Shown here: positions 56,922 through 64,000 of the stretch, in pieces
Layout: every line of letters starts with the position of its first letter
Position numbering within the stretch: position 1 is the stretch's first letter
DNA from: Sphingobacteriales bacterium
GTDB lineage: Bacteria; Bacteroidota; Bacteroidia; Chitinophagales; Chitinophagaceae
Assembly: GCA_004295245.1 (NCBI GenBank)
Contig: REAR01000057.1
Span: forward strand, 1-64,000
Length of the DNA stretch: 64,000 nt
Reading direction: 5' to 3'
Translations under genes and position numbers: made by a program
Notes under the pieces: model-generated
The model's database searches: none
Seen by the model: only the letters and a program-made list of their open reading frames with translations
Told to the model about the DNA's origin: nothing

Positions 56922-57437
56922 TTAGCTGTAAATGTCCAGTAATCCATCTGGCAACGTAAGAAATACCTGTTTGTTTTTTTTATCAATCCGCTGCAGTGTT
57001 TGCTCGTGCACGGGTATTAATGCTTCGTTGTTGTTGTATAGAATGCGGCATAATAACTGGTGGGGTTGTTCAATTACTTCTAACACTTCTCCAATTGGCT
57101 GCTCTTCATTTATAAGCTGGTAGCCCAGTAAAGAAATGGGAGAGGACTTGGCTGCATATTTATCAAAATCTGCTTTGTTTAGCCATACTTCTTTTTGTGT
57201 TAATACATGGGCAGTTTCACGGGTATCAGCCCCTTCCAGTTTAATATAAATTTCTTCTGCCGTTTTTATTTTAGTGGATTGAATGAAGTGGGGGATCATT
57301 TCATCTTTGCGCATTTCTATAAACAATACTTCTAAACCTTTAAGTGATGTTTTTTTGCCAAGGCTGTGTTTTAATACCAACTCTCCTTTAACACCAAAAG
57401 TGGCTACCAGTTTACCTATTTTAAAATATTCTGTCAT
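56922..57437 (-). CDS. rimM: Ribosome maturation factor RimM
   Basis: 171 residues. An N-terminal RimM barrel (YFKIGKLVATFGVKGELVLK) is followed by a PRC-barrel domain (SSPISLLGYQLINEEQPIGE, ALIPVHEQTLQRIDKKNKQV). It binds S19 and assists maturation of the 30S head. It follows rpsP on the same strand, as in many bacteria, but trmD and rplS are not adjacent. A repeat and a terminator separate it from rpsP, so it likely has its own promoter. Confidence 0.93.
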   Translation of the reverse strand: MTEYFKIGKLVATFGVKGELVLKHSLGKKTSLKGLEVLFIEMRKDEMIPHFIQSTKIKTAEEIYIKLEGADTRETAHVLTQKEVWLNKADFDKYAAKSSPISLLGYQLINEEQPIGEVLEVIEQPHQLLCRILYNNNEALIPVHEQTLQRIDKKNKQVFLTLPDGLLDIYS

Positions 57438-57550
57438 TTAAGTAGTAGTATGTTTTGTGCGTAAAGATAAAGGCATGCACTTTAAAATTGCAAATGCGTT
57501 GTGCGCCAAAGTGAAATGAAAGCTTGCTGATACTAGTACCGCCGTACACG

Positions 57551-57572
57551 CTGTGCGACGCAAGGGTGTTGC
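57551..57572 (+). repeat. Intergenic repeat, subfamily A
   Basis: Forward copy (CTGTGCGACGCAAGGGTGTT then GC) between rimM and rpsP. Confidence 0.72.
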
Positions 57573-57589
57573 GCTGTGCGGTGTGGCCA

Positions 57590-57623
57590 GGCAACAAAAA
57601 ATCCCGGTTGTATAACCGGGATT
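57590..57623 (-). terminator. Rho-independent terminator of rpsP
   Basis: On the minus strand AATCCCGGTT and AACCGGGATT (57623-57600) form a 10-bp stem followed by TTTTTGTTG, 24 bases after the rpsP stop. Confidence 0.9.
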
Positions 57624-57646
57624 GTATTGACTGAGTTAGGAAATTA

Positions 57647-58096
57647 TTAAGCGTTTCCGTTTTCAGATGTTCTTTCTGGTCTGCGGAAGTTGCCACCTTG
57701 TGGTCTTCTGCCGCCACGGCCCATGTTACGTCTGTTTTCTTCTTGTTTTTTACGTATTTGCTCTTCGTGTTCTTTGTGCCATACCGCAAATTTTTGCATT
57801 GCAGTAGCATCATCAAACAAACCTAAGCCAACACCGCGTAACAAGTGCTTTAAATAAAGTACGCCTTTGAAAGAAAGGATACGACGCACGGTATCTGTTG
57901 GTTCTGCACCTTTTTGTAACCAATCTAATGCTCTTTGGCGATCTAACTGGATTGTTGCAGGAACTGTAAGAGGATTGTACGTTCCGATCTTAGAAATAAA
58001 TTTACCATCTCTGGGTGCACGGGCGTCTGCCACTACAATAAAGTAGAATGGTCTTTTTTTAGACCCGTGTCTTTGCAGTCTCATTTTAACTGGCAT
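57647..58096 (-). CDS. rpsP: 30S ribosomal protein S16
   Basis: 149 residues from ATG 58096 ([20 protein letters not shown]); the frame continues upstream but that part is the leader. Residues 1-80 are the conserved S16 core ([20 protein letters not shown]). The extra basic, Arg/Gly-rich C-terminal tail ([20 protein letters not shown]) is longer than in E. coli (82 residues) and common in Bacteroidota. It lies between ffh and rimM. Confidence 0.94.
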   Translation of the reverse strand: MPVKMRLQRHGSKKRPFYFIVVADARAPRDGKFISKIGTYNPLTVPATIQLDRQRALDWLQKGAEPTDTVRRILSFKGVLYLKHLLRGVGLGLFDDATAMQKFAVWHKEHEEQIRKKQEENRRNMGRGGRRPQGGNFRRPERTSENGNA

Positions 58097-58156
58097 CTTA
58101 AATAGACATTTAAATGCGTTAAGAAATAGGGTTAATCCTTTTATATAAAGGGATTG

Positions 58157-58187
58157 CAAATTTAATCATCTGCAATTATTAAGCAAA
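58157..58187 (-). promoter_or_regulatory. Promoter of rpsP, -33 and -7 boxes
   Basis: On the minus strand TTTG (58187-58184), a 19-base spacer and TAAATTTG (58164-58157) reproduce the Bacteroidota consensus exactly. The leader to the ATG is about 55 bases. Confidence 0.65.
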
Positions 58188-58252
58188 TTTAATTCTTATG
58201 GTTTTTTAAACGGGCTATTTTTTATTGTTTTTTTGCTAAAATGCCTGTTTTT

Positions 58253-59581
58253 TTAGAATCTTTTACCCATACCCGGCATGCGGCCGCCCATGGGCATTTT
58301 GTTCATCATCTTCATCATTTGCTTCATTTGGTCAAATTGTTTCATAAAGGCATTTACATCGGCCAGTTCTTTGCCACTGCCTTTGGCTATGCGGGTACGT
58401 CGTTTTTGGTCAATCAGGTCGGGGTTGTTTCTTTCCAACGGGGTCATAGAATTAATCATGGCTTCTATGCCTTTAAATGAATCATCGCTGATATCTACGT
58501 CTTTTATGGCTTTGCCTACGCCTGGTATCATGCCCATAAGGTCTTTTAGGTTACCCATTTTCTTTATTTGCTCTAGCTGGGTTTTAAAGTCTTCAAAATC
58601 AAACTGATTTTTACGAATTTTCTTTTCCAGCTTGCGTGCCTGTTCTTCATTAAACTGTTCTTGTGCTTTTTCTACCAGGGTGGTAATATCGCCCATGCCT
58701 AAAATACGTTGGGCCATTCTTTCTGGGTAAAAAACATCCAGGGTCTCCATTTTTTCACCGCTGCTGATGAATTTAATGGGTTTTTGAACCGTATATTTTA
58801 CGGTAAGGGCAGCACCACCACGGGTATCGCCATCTAGCTTGGTAAGCACAACGCCGGTAAAGTCTAAACGATCGTTAAATGCTTTGGCGGTATTAACAGC
58901 ATCTTGCCCGGTCATGGAGTCTACTACAAACAGAATTTCTTGCGGGTTGATGGCATTTTTAATATTGGCTACCTCGGTCATCATTACTTCATCTATAGCC
59001 AATCTACCGGCAGTATCTATTATGACTACATTTTTATTTTTGCTGCGGGCTGTTTGTACGGCGTTTTTAGCAATGGCAACTGCATCTTTGGTTTCTGGTT
59101 CTAAATGCACGTCTACTCCAATCTGTTCTCCTAATACTCTTAATTGCTCCATAGCCGCAGGGCGGTAAATATCTGCTGCAACCAATAAAGGAGATAAGCC
59201 TTTTTTATTTTTAAGGTAATTGGCCAACTTGCCACTAAAAGTGGTTTTACCAGAACCTTGTAAACCGGCTATTAAAATAACTGCGGGGTTGCCTTTGGCA
59301 TTCAGTTCACTTTCTGTACCACCCATCAGGTCTGCCAGTTCATCTTTTACAATTTTGGTCATTAACTGGCCGGGGCTAATGGCAGTAATTACTTTTTCTC
59401 CGAGTGCTTTATCTTTTACTCTATCGGTAAATTCTTTGGCTATTTTAAAGTTTACGTCTGCATCTACCAATGCACGGCGTATTTCTTTTACGGTGGCGGC
59501 TATATTGAGTTCGGTTATTCTGCCCTCACCTTTTAGCTGCTTAAACGCTGATTCTAATTTTTCGCTTAATGACTGAAACAT
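58253..59581 (-). CDS. ffh: Signal recognition particle protein Ffh
   Basis: 442 residues. It binds signal sequences of nascent membrane proteins and 4.5S RNA, then docks with FtsY. The N domain is followed by the GTPase with P-loop GLQGSGKTTFSGKL, DTAGRLAIDEV, and TKLDGDTRGGAAL. The methionine-rich M domain ends QFDQMKQMMKMMNK then PMGGRMPGMGKRF. Located upstream of rpsP on the same strand. Confidence 0.96.
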   Translation of the reverse strand: MFQSLSEKLESAFKQLKGEGRITELNIAATVKEIRRALVDADVNFKIAKEFTDRVKDKALGEKVITAISPGQLMTKIVKDELADLMGGTESELNAKGNPAVILIAGLQGSGKTTFSGKLANYLKNKKGLSPLLVAADIYRPAAMEQLRVLGEQIGVDVHLEPETKDAVAIAKNAVQTARSKNKNVVIIDTAGRLAIDEVMMTEVANIKNAINPQEILFVVDSMTGQDAVNTAKAFNDRLDFTGVVLTKLDGDTRGGAALTVKYTVQKPIKFISSGEKMETLDVFYPERMAQRILGMGDITTLVEKAQEQFNEEQARKLEKKIRKNQFDFEDFKTQLEQIKKMGNLKDLMGMIPGVGKAIKDVDISDDSFKGIEAMINSMTPLERNNPDLIDQKRRTRIAKGSGKELADVNAFMKQFDQMKQMMKMMNKMPMGGRMPGMGKRF

Positions 59582-59626
59582 AGTTTGCCTTTATTTGTTG
59601 CCCGGCGTTGCAATGCGGTTGAAGGG

Positions 59627-59646
59627 ATTGCGACGCAACGATGCTG
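59627..59646 (+). repeat. Intergenic repeat, subfamily A
   Basis: Forward copy (GATTGCGACGCAACGATGCT) between ffh and rpoD, head slightly decayed (GAAGGGA precedes it). Confidence 0.75.
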
Positions 59647-59675
59647 AATGTTTAACTGACTGCTGGTATTTTACT

Positions 59676-59713
59676 AAAAAATAAAAGGTGAATGTAAGCT
59701 ACATTCACCTTTT
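59676..59713 (-). terminator. Rho-independent terminator of rpoD
   Basis: AAAAGGTGAATGTA and TACATTCACCTTTT form a perfect 14-bp stem with a 3-base loop (59683-59713). On the minus strand it is followed by a T-rich run, 27 bases after the rpoD stop. Confidence 0.9.
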
Positions 59714-59740
59714 AAGGTTGCAAATATACTTTAAGTAAAA

Positions 59741-60610
59741 TTATGTGCCGAGGTAACTGCGTAAAATTTGACTGCGGTTGGTAGTTTTTAATTTAGTAAT
59801 GGCTTTGTCTTTAATCTGGCGCACCCTTTCGCGGGTAAGGCTAAAGCGTTCGCCAATATCTTCTAAGGTCATTGGGTGGTCTATACCTATACCAAAGAAA
59901 TAACAGATTACTTCTTTTTGACGCTCAGTAAGGGCTTTTAATGACCGCTCAATTTCCAGCTTCAGCGATTCAACGTGCTCTATATTTTTTTCTGTTTTTT
60001 CTGCATTGGGGTTTTCCAATAGGTCAATTAAAGTGCCTTCTTCGCCTTCAGAAATAGGGGTATCGGTACTTACGTGCCGCACGTTAATGCTGAGGGTAGA
60101 GCGTACTTCTTCAATGTCTAATTGTAGCATATCGGCCAGCTCTTCTGCAGAGGGTTCTCTTTCAAACTCCTGCTCCAGCTGTGAGAATGCTTTTTGTATT
60201 TTATTAGTAAGGCCCACTTTATTAAGCGGTAAACGTACAATACGGGCCTGTTCTGCCAATGATTGTAAAATGCTTTGGCGAATCCACCACACGGCATATG
60301 AAATAAATTTAAAACCACGGGTTTCATCAAAACGCTGTGCGGCTTTAATAAGGCCCAAATTGCCTTCATTAATAAGATCGGGCAAGGAAAGGCCTTGGTT
60401 TTGATATTGTTTTGCAACAGATACCACAAAACGAAGGTTGGCCTTGGTTAACTTATCCAGTGCACGCTGATCACCCTGTTTAATCATTCGGGCCAGCTTC
60501 ACTTCCTCTTCAGGGCTAATGAGTTCTACTTTACCAATTTCCTGCAGGTATTTTTCTAAACTCTGCGACTCCCTATTGGTAATAGATTTGGAGATTTTGA
60601 GTTGACGCAT
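59741..60610 (-). CDS. rpoD: Primary RNA polymerase sigma factor
   Basis: 289-291 residues; ATG 60610 gives the family N-terminus [15 protein letters not shown], with another ATG two codons upstream at 60616. Regions 2 ([30 protein letters not shown]), 3 ([20 protein letters not shown]) and 4 ([20 protein letters not shown]) are complete; region 1.1 is absent. This is the housekeeping sigma type of Bacteroidota that reads -33 TTTG/-7 TAnnTTTG promoters, in keeping with the boxes seen here. The 296-base region upstream shows no clear promoter for it. Confidence 0.94.
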   Translation of the reverse strand: MRQLKISKSITNRESQSLEKYLQEIGKVELISPEEEVKLARMIKQGDQRALDKLTKANLRFVVSVAKQYQNQGLSLPDLINEGNLGLIKAAQRFDETRGFKFISYAVWWIRQSILQSLAEQARIVRLPLNKVGLTNKIQKAFSQLEQEFEREPSAEELADMLQLDIEEVRSTLSINVRHVSTDTPISEGEEGTLIDLLENPNAEKTEKNIEHVESLKLEIERSLKALTERQKEVICYFFGIGIDHPMTLEDIGERFSLTRERVRQIKDKAITKLKTTNRSQILRSYLGT

Positions 60611-60848
60611 GCTCATGGGTAATAATTTTGGATTACTGGTTTTTTCAGGTGAATGGATTTCATAAATAACGCAGTTTCAGTTATTTTCTTATGTATGGGC
60701 AGTTTTCTTTTGAATGGTGCTGCTTATACGGCTATCTATAAATGCCTGTTTTAAGGGTAAATTGGCAACTGATTGTGTTTCAAACCCGTTGGCTATAATT
60801 TTAATAGTGGTTTTTTTTATTAATACTCAAAAAAAGTAGCTCTAAAAT

Positions 60849-60878
60849 TTTGCCACGTAAAATAAATTTCTATAATTG
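60849..60878 (+). promoter_or_regulatory. Promoter of START-like gene
   Basis: TTTG (60849-60852), an 18-base spacer and TATAATTG (60871-60878), one mismatch in the -7 box. The leader to the ATG at 60913 is about 30 bases. Confidence 0.5.
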
Positions 60879-60912
60879 CACCATTGGACGATAATATGAT
60901 AATGATCAAGAG

Positions 60913-61290
60913 ATGAAGAAACAACTATTTACGTTAGAGTACCCGGTTCGGTGTTCCCCTTCTATCCTATACGAATTCTTAAGCACTCCTGCAGGCATGC
61001 AAGAGTGGTTTGCAGATAAAGTAGACGAAAGAGACAATGTTTTTATGTTTTCATGGAGCGGTTCAGTAGAGCAGGCGGAAGTTTTAGAAAAAGAAGAAGA
61101 TCAGTATATCCGCTTTCACTGGTTACATGCACCTAAAGAAGAATATTTTGAATTCAAAATAGAAAAATCTGAGGTAGCTAATCAAACCATTCTGATAGTA
61201 AAAGACTTTGCTGAAAAGAAAGACATAAAAGATCAAAGCCAATTGTGGGGCCATCAGATTAAAGATCTTTTTCACCGCATCGGCAGTTAA
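60913..61290 (+). CDS. START-like/SRPBCC small protein
   Basis: 125 residues, no signal peptide. It fits the helix-grip START-like fold of Bacteroidota: RCSPSILYEFLSTPAGMQEW, FMFSWSGSVEQAEVLEKEED, YIRFHWLHAPKEEYFEFKIE and a C-terminal helix LWGHQIKDLFHRI. Related SRPBCC domains bind hydrophobic ligands; the ligand here is unknown. It is divergent from rpoD across 296 bases, a neighbourhood I recall as common in Bacteroidota. Confidence 0.8.
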   Translation: MKKQLFTLEYPVRCSPSILYEFLSTPAGMQEWFADKVDERDNVFMFSWSGSVEQAEVLEKEEDQYIRFHWLHAPKEEYFEFKIEKSEVANQTILIVKDFAEKKDIKDQSQLWGHQIKDLFHRIGS

Positions 61291-61328
61291 TTTTATTAGG
61301 TAGCTAGCAGCAAAACTTTGTTCAACCA

Positions 61329-61350
61329 TGGTTGCGTCGCACTCTTGTGC
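61329..61350 (-). repeat. Intergenic repeat, subfamily A
   Basis: Reverse copy (TGGTTGCGTCGCACTCTTGT then GC) between the convergent START-like and hypothetical genes. Confidence 0.78.
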
Positions 61351-61363
61351 CGTAGCAATCAAC

Positions 61364-61960
61364 TCAGCCCAATAATTGTAGCAATAGTGCTGTATTATCG
61401 GCTAGCTTTGTTACTGCATGGTTCCATTCTTGCAGCGGGCATACAATGGTAAATTTAATAAATGGCATTGTTTTTAAAGCTTCTTCAGAGGGCCAGTTAT
61501 AACCAAGGCTGCATGCATATTCTTTTTCAATATTGAAATTAAATTCGTTATTGCCTGTTGCAATAAACAAGTTTTCTGAAATTGTTTTATTAGCGGCAAT
61601 AGCTGCTGCATAGGTTGCCGCATAGCTTCCTTTTAAATGCAGTGTGGTGCTAAAGTAGTTACCCCACCAAAAAAAATTGCGTACTGCAAAAACATCTTGT
61701 TTAGAAAACACGCGTGGGTAATCCAGTACCATGTAAGGCAACTGCTCATACTGCTCGCCTTTAGAAATTTTTGGCGCATTTTGCCAAATAGTTGTGCCTG
61801 TAATTTTACCGTAGCGCTGAGAGGCCGTTTGCATTTCTGCTGCAACCGCCCCCAGCACCTGGTACACTTTAGCCGTAATGCGGTGCTTTGTTAAAATCCA
61901 GTCTTTATTTAGTATCAGCTCTGATTCATTTGCTGAAAGCTGTATTTTTGACACTTCCAT
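61364..61960 (-). CDS. Conserved hypothetical protein
   Basis: 198 residues, soluble, no signal. It opens KIQLSANESELILNKDWILT with a following helix (AKVYQVLGAVAAEMQTASQR) and has an aromatic-rich centre (VRNFFWWGNYFSTTLHLKGS). No catalytic motif stands out. It is convergent with the START-like gene and divergent from the LptF/G-type gene. TAACTTTA lies 4 bases before the ATG. Confidence 0.65.
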   Translation of the reverse strand: MEVSKIQLSANESELILNKDWILTKHRITAKVYQVLGAVAAEMQTASQRYGKITGTTIWQNAPKISKGEQYEQLPYMVLDYPRVFSKQDVFAVRNFFWWGNYFSTTLHLKGSYAATYAAAIAANKTISENLFIATGNNEFNFNIEKEYACSLGYNWPSEEALKTMPFIKFTIVCPLQEWNHAVTKLADNTALLLQLLG

Positions 61961-61964
61961 ACAG

Positions 61965-61972
61965 TAAAGTTA
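61965..61972 (-). promoter_or_regulatory. -7-like box of hypothetical gene
   Basis: TAACTTTA on the minus strand, 4 bases (CTGT) before the ATG at 61960, the same octamer and spacing as at nadE. Confidence 0.42.
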
Positions 61973-62000
61973 TTCATCAAAAAAACAGCCCCGGCCTTTT

Positions 62001-63446
62001 GTGATAAAAAAGTTAGACCAATTAATTCTTAAAGCGTTTGTAGGGCCTTTTATTGCCACTTTTTTTATTACACTTTTTGTATTAGTACTGCAATTTTTCT
62101 GGTTATATATTGATGATATTGTGGGTAAGGGGCTTGACCTTGGTACTATTGGCCGGCTAATGAGTTATGTAAGTGCTACGGTGGTGCCACTGGCGCTTCC
62201 ACTGGCAGTACTGTTATCTTCTATAATGACTTTTGGTAACCTGGGCGAAACTTTTGAACTGGTAGCTATCAAATCGGCTGGTATTTCTTTAAGCCGGTTT
62301 ATGAGGCCCTTATTAGTAGCCTGCTTGTTTATTTGTGGTATTGCATTTTTGTTCAATAATTATATAATACCAGTTGCCAATTTAAAACTCAATACACTTA
62401 AATACGATATCATTGTTTCAAAACCCGCTTTTGATATTAAAGAAGGCATGTTTTACGATCGTATTGACGGATATGTTATTAAAATAGGAAAGAAGGAGAA
62501 AGACGGCACCACTATACACGACATTGTAGTGTATGAAAAAAATTATGGCTTACAGGATAATGTAATTTTTGCTAAGCATGGCCAGATGCGGGTTTCTGAT
62601 GATAAACGTTTTTTAGAGTTTCATTTGCAAGATGGTTGGAGGTATTCTGAAAAAGGCGAGCGAAATAATTTAACTACAGAATATGTACGCATGGGCTTTA
62701 AAAACTATAAGAAAGTATTTGACCTTAGTTCTTTTAAATTGAATAAAACCGAAGACAGTGTATTTAAAGATAACTGGCGCATGCTAAGTATACGGCAGTT
62801 AAATAAATCAATTGACTCATTAGTAGTAGTAACGGCCCGTTATAAATCAAAAGTAAAGACAGAAATGACTGGGTATCTTAGTTTTTCAAAATACCTGGAT
62901 AGTAATTGGAGTAAACACCCCCCTGCTAAAAAGCGTAAAAAATTTGAAGATATTATTGCTGATACAGCAAAAACCTATTCTATAGAAAAGGGCATTACAC
63001 AGGCAGGTGCTATAAAATCTGCATTAGAAGTAAACGCCGTAGAGTATGATAGTAAAAGAAAAGATTTGCGCTTTCATTTAATAGAATGGCACCGCAAGTT
63101 TACCATGTCTGTGGCTTGCCTGGTATTATTTTTAATTGGTGCTCCATTGGGCTCTATCATTAGAAAGGGAGGTATTGGTACACCGCTGGTATTTGCCGTT
63201 ATCTTCTTTGTTATCTTCTTTTTGCTAAACAATTTTGGAGAAAAATTTGTGAAGGAAGATGTATTGAGTCCGTTGGGTGGCATGTGGGTGGCTACAATTG
63301 TTTTAATACCAATGGGCCTTTTCTTAACCGTTAAGGCAATGCGGGATTCGCAGTTATTTAATAGCGAATCTTATTTAAGAGTATTTATGGTTATTAAAGG
63401 GTTTTTTAAAAAAACAAGCAGAGAAGAGACTACAAATAATATGTAA
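62001..63446 (+). CDS. LptF/LptG-type permease (YjgP/YjgQ family)
   Basis: 481 residues, starting with GTG at 62001. The N-terminal part LDQLILKAFVGPFIATFFIT is the family hallmark. Helices 1-3 (to about residue 125) are followed by a periplasmic beta-jellyroll domain with a long Lys-rich insertion (about 130-360), then helices 4-6 (SVACLVLFLIGAPLGSIIRK). LptF and LptG extract lipopolysaccharide from the inner membrane with LptB. Only one such gene is present here, so whether it is F or G is undecided. Confidence 0.87.
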   Translation: MIKKLDQLILKAFVGPFIATFFITLFVLVLQFFWLYIDDIVGKGLDLGTIGRLMSYVSATVVPLALPLAVLLSSIMTFGNLGETFELVAIKSAGISLSRFMRPLLVACLFICGIAFLFNNYIIPVANLKLNTLKYDIIVSKPAFDIKEGMFYDRIDGYVIKIGKKEKDGTTIHDIVVYEKNYGLQDNVIFAKHGQMRVSDDKRFLEFHLQDGWRYSEKGERNNLTTEYVRMGFKNYKKVFDLSSFKLNKTEDSVFKDNWRMLSIRQLNKSIDSLVVVTARYKSKVKTEMTGYLSFSKYLDSNWSKHPPAKKRKKFEDIIADTAKTYSIEKGITQAGAIKSALEVNAVEYDSKRKDLRFHLIEWHRKFTMSVACLVLFLIGAPLGSIIRKGGIGTPLVFAVIFFVIFFLLNNFGEKFVKEDVLSPLGGMWVATIVLIPMGLFLTVKAMRDSQLFNSESYLRVFMVIKGFFKKTSREETTNNM

Positions 63447-63469
63447 CTTTATTTTACAATACCAATTAT

Positions 63470-64000
63470 ATGCCTGCATCTAATCACTCTCGCAGAAAAT
63501 TTATAAAGCAAACCACACAAACCGGATTATTAGTTGCCGGCGCAGGTGCTCTTCATTTGAATGCATGGGCATTAGGGGGTATTGCTAACAATTTACAAAC
63601 GGGGTTTGATCAAACTCCATTGCCTTATGCATATGCGGCGTTAGAGCCTTTTATTGATGCTGCAACAATGGAGTTGCATTACAGCAAACATGCCGCTGCG
63701 TACGCTAAAAATTTAAAGGAAGCAGTGGTTGCAGAAAATATAAATACACAACAATTGCTTGAAGCTGCCTTGGCTACCACCTCAAAATATTCTACCAAGT
63801 TTAGAAACAATGGAGGCGGACATTATAACCACGAGCTTTTTTGGCGTTGTATGAAGCCCGGAGCTGCTGCTGCCAAACCAGAAGGTGCATTGGCAAAAGC
63901 AATTGACAATAGCTTTAATTCTTTTGAAGCTTTTAAAACCCAATTTGCAGATGCTGCTAAGTCTCGTTTTGGTAGTGGTTGGGCCTGGCTGATAATTAGT
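63470..64000 (+). CDS. Fe/Mn superoxide dismutase with Tat-type signal, 3' end outside window
   Basis: 177 codons are visible from the ATG at 63470. An N-terminal twin-arginine motif (HSRRKFIKQ) and hydrophobic stretch (TGLLVAGAGALHLNAWAL) suggest folded export by Tat. The superoxide dismutase domain begins LPYAYAALEPFIDAATMELH with metal ligand H70; the second ligand is H121 in NNGGGHYNHELFW, and the Gly there resembles Mn-type enzymes. Unusually, the KHH motif is KHA. TAACTTTA lies 18 bases upstream. The remaining ligands (Asp, His) are beyond the window. Confidence 0.88.
   Translation, partial: MPASNHSRRKFIKQTTQTGLLVAGAGALHLNAWALGGIANNLQTGFDQTPLPYAYAALEPFIDAATMELHYSKHAAAYAKNLKEAVVAENINTQQLLEAALATTSKYSTKFRNNGGGHYNHELFWRCMKPGAAAAKPEGALAKAIDNSFNSFEAFKTQFADAAKSRFGSGWAWLIIS

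Noticed and set aside
57421-57816. 131-residue open frame on the minus strand over rpsP end
   Set aside because: It is another frame of the rpsP 3' region plus terminator and repeat sequence, with no start signal or protein-like composition.
58097-58159. N-terminal extension of S16
   Set aside because: S16 proteins begin with MPVK/MVVK-type sequences at 58096; the extension overlaps the promoter.

Overview
The window is a gene-dense stretch of about 40% G+C chromosome from a member of the Bacteroidota, most likely a Chitinophagaceae-like bacterium; the placement is inferred from gene content, not from a search. Supporting signs are two secreted proteins ending in type IX secretion sorting domains, a DUF5686/carboxypeptidase-regulatory-like outer-membrane protein, a GldB-family lipoprotein, a short primary sigma factor without region 1.1, an ATP synthase subunit a with a long exported N-terminus, an S16 protein with a basic tail, and many TAnnTTTG promoter boxes in place of TATAAT. 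No rRNA, tRNA, CRISPR array, prophage or insertion sequence was seen.

Layout. 1-3.7 kb: a glycerol facilitator cut by the left edge, an exported RidA-like protein, a class III aminotransferase and a gamma-carbonic-anhydrase-like protein. 3.8-8.8 kb: small genes, an L,D-transpeptidase lipoprotein and the DUF5686 protein. 8.9-13.6 kb: a run of membrane proteins with a winged-helix regulator, a Coq4-like protein, a DUF4173-like protein, diacylglycerol/undecaprenol kinase and a DUF1361 protein. 13.8-16.7 kb: nadE divergent from the GldB-family gene. 16.9-23.5 kb: a three-gene signalling operon (multi-PAS histidine kinase, single-domain response regulator, receiver-PAS-kinase hybrid). 23.7-25.9 kb: an ABC exporter and a PepSY-like lipoprotein. 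26.1-30.3 kb: atpB-E-F-H-A, with no gamma subunit gene following. 31.2-37.7 kb: an operon for an exported papain-like protease, a beta-propeller/caspase protein and a repeat protein. 38-44 kb: a PhoD-like phosphatase, a YcxB-like protein, a fatty acid desaturase and a second caspase-like exported protein. 44-47 kb: small lipoproteins, rsmA and a 2-hydroxyacid dehydrogenase. 47-52.7 kb: two large surface proteins with sorting domains. 53-57 kb: pdxA and an ABC-2 transporter operon with a LolA-like protein. 57-60.6 kb: the information-processing block rpoD, ffh, rpsP, rimM. 60.9-64 kb: a START-like protein, an LptF/LptG-type permease and a Tat-signal superoxide dismutase cut by the right edge.

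The most distinctive non-coding feature is a dispersed intergenic repeat of about 31 bp, built around GTGCGACGCAA followed by a GCAACGATGTTGC hairpin. About two dozen copies in two subfamilies occur here, all between genes, and several form inverted pairs resembling the REP/BIME elements of other bacteria. A second recurrent signal is a -7 promoter box ending only 4-7 bases before the start codon of six genes, which suggests leaderless or nearly leaderless transcripts.
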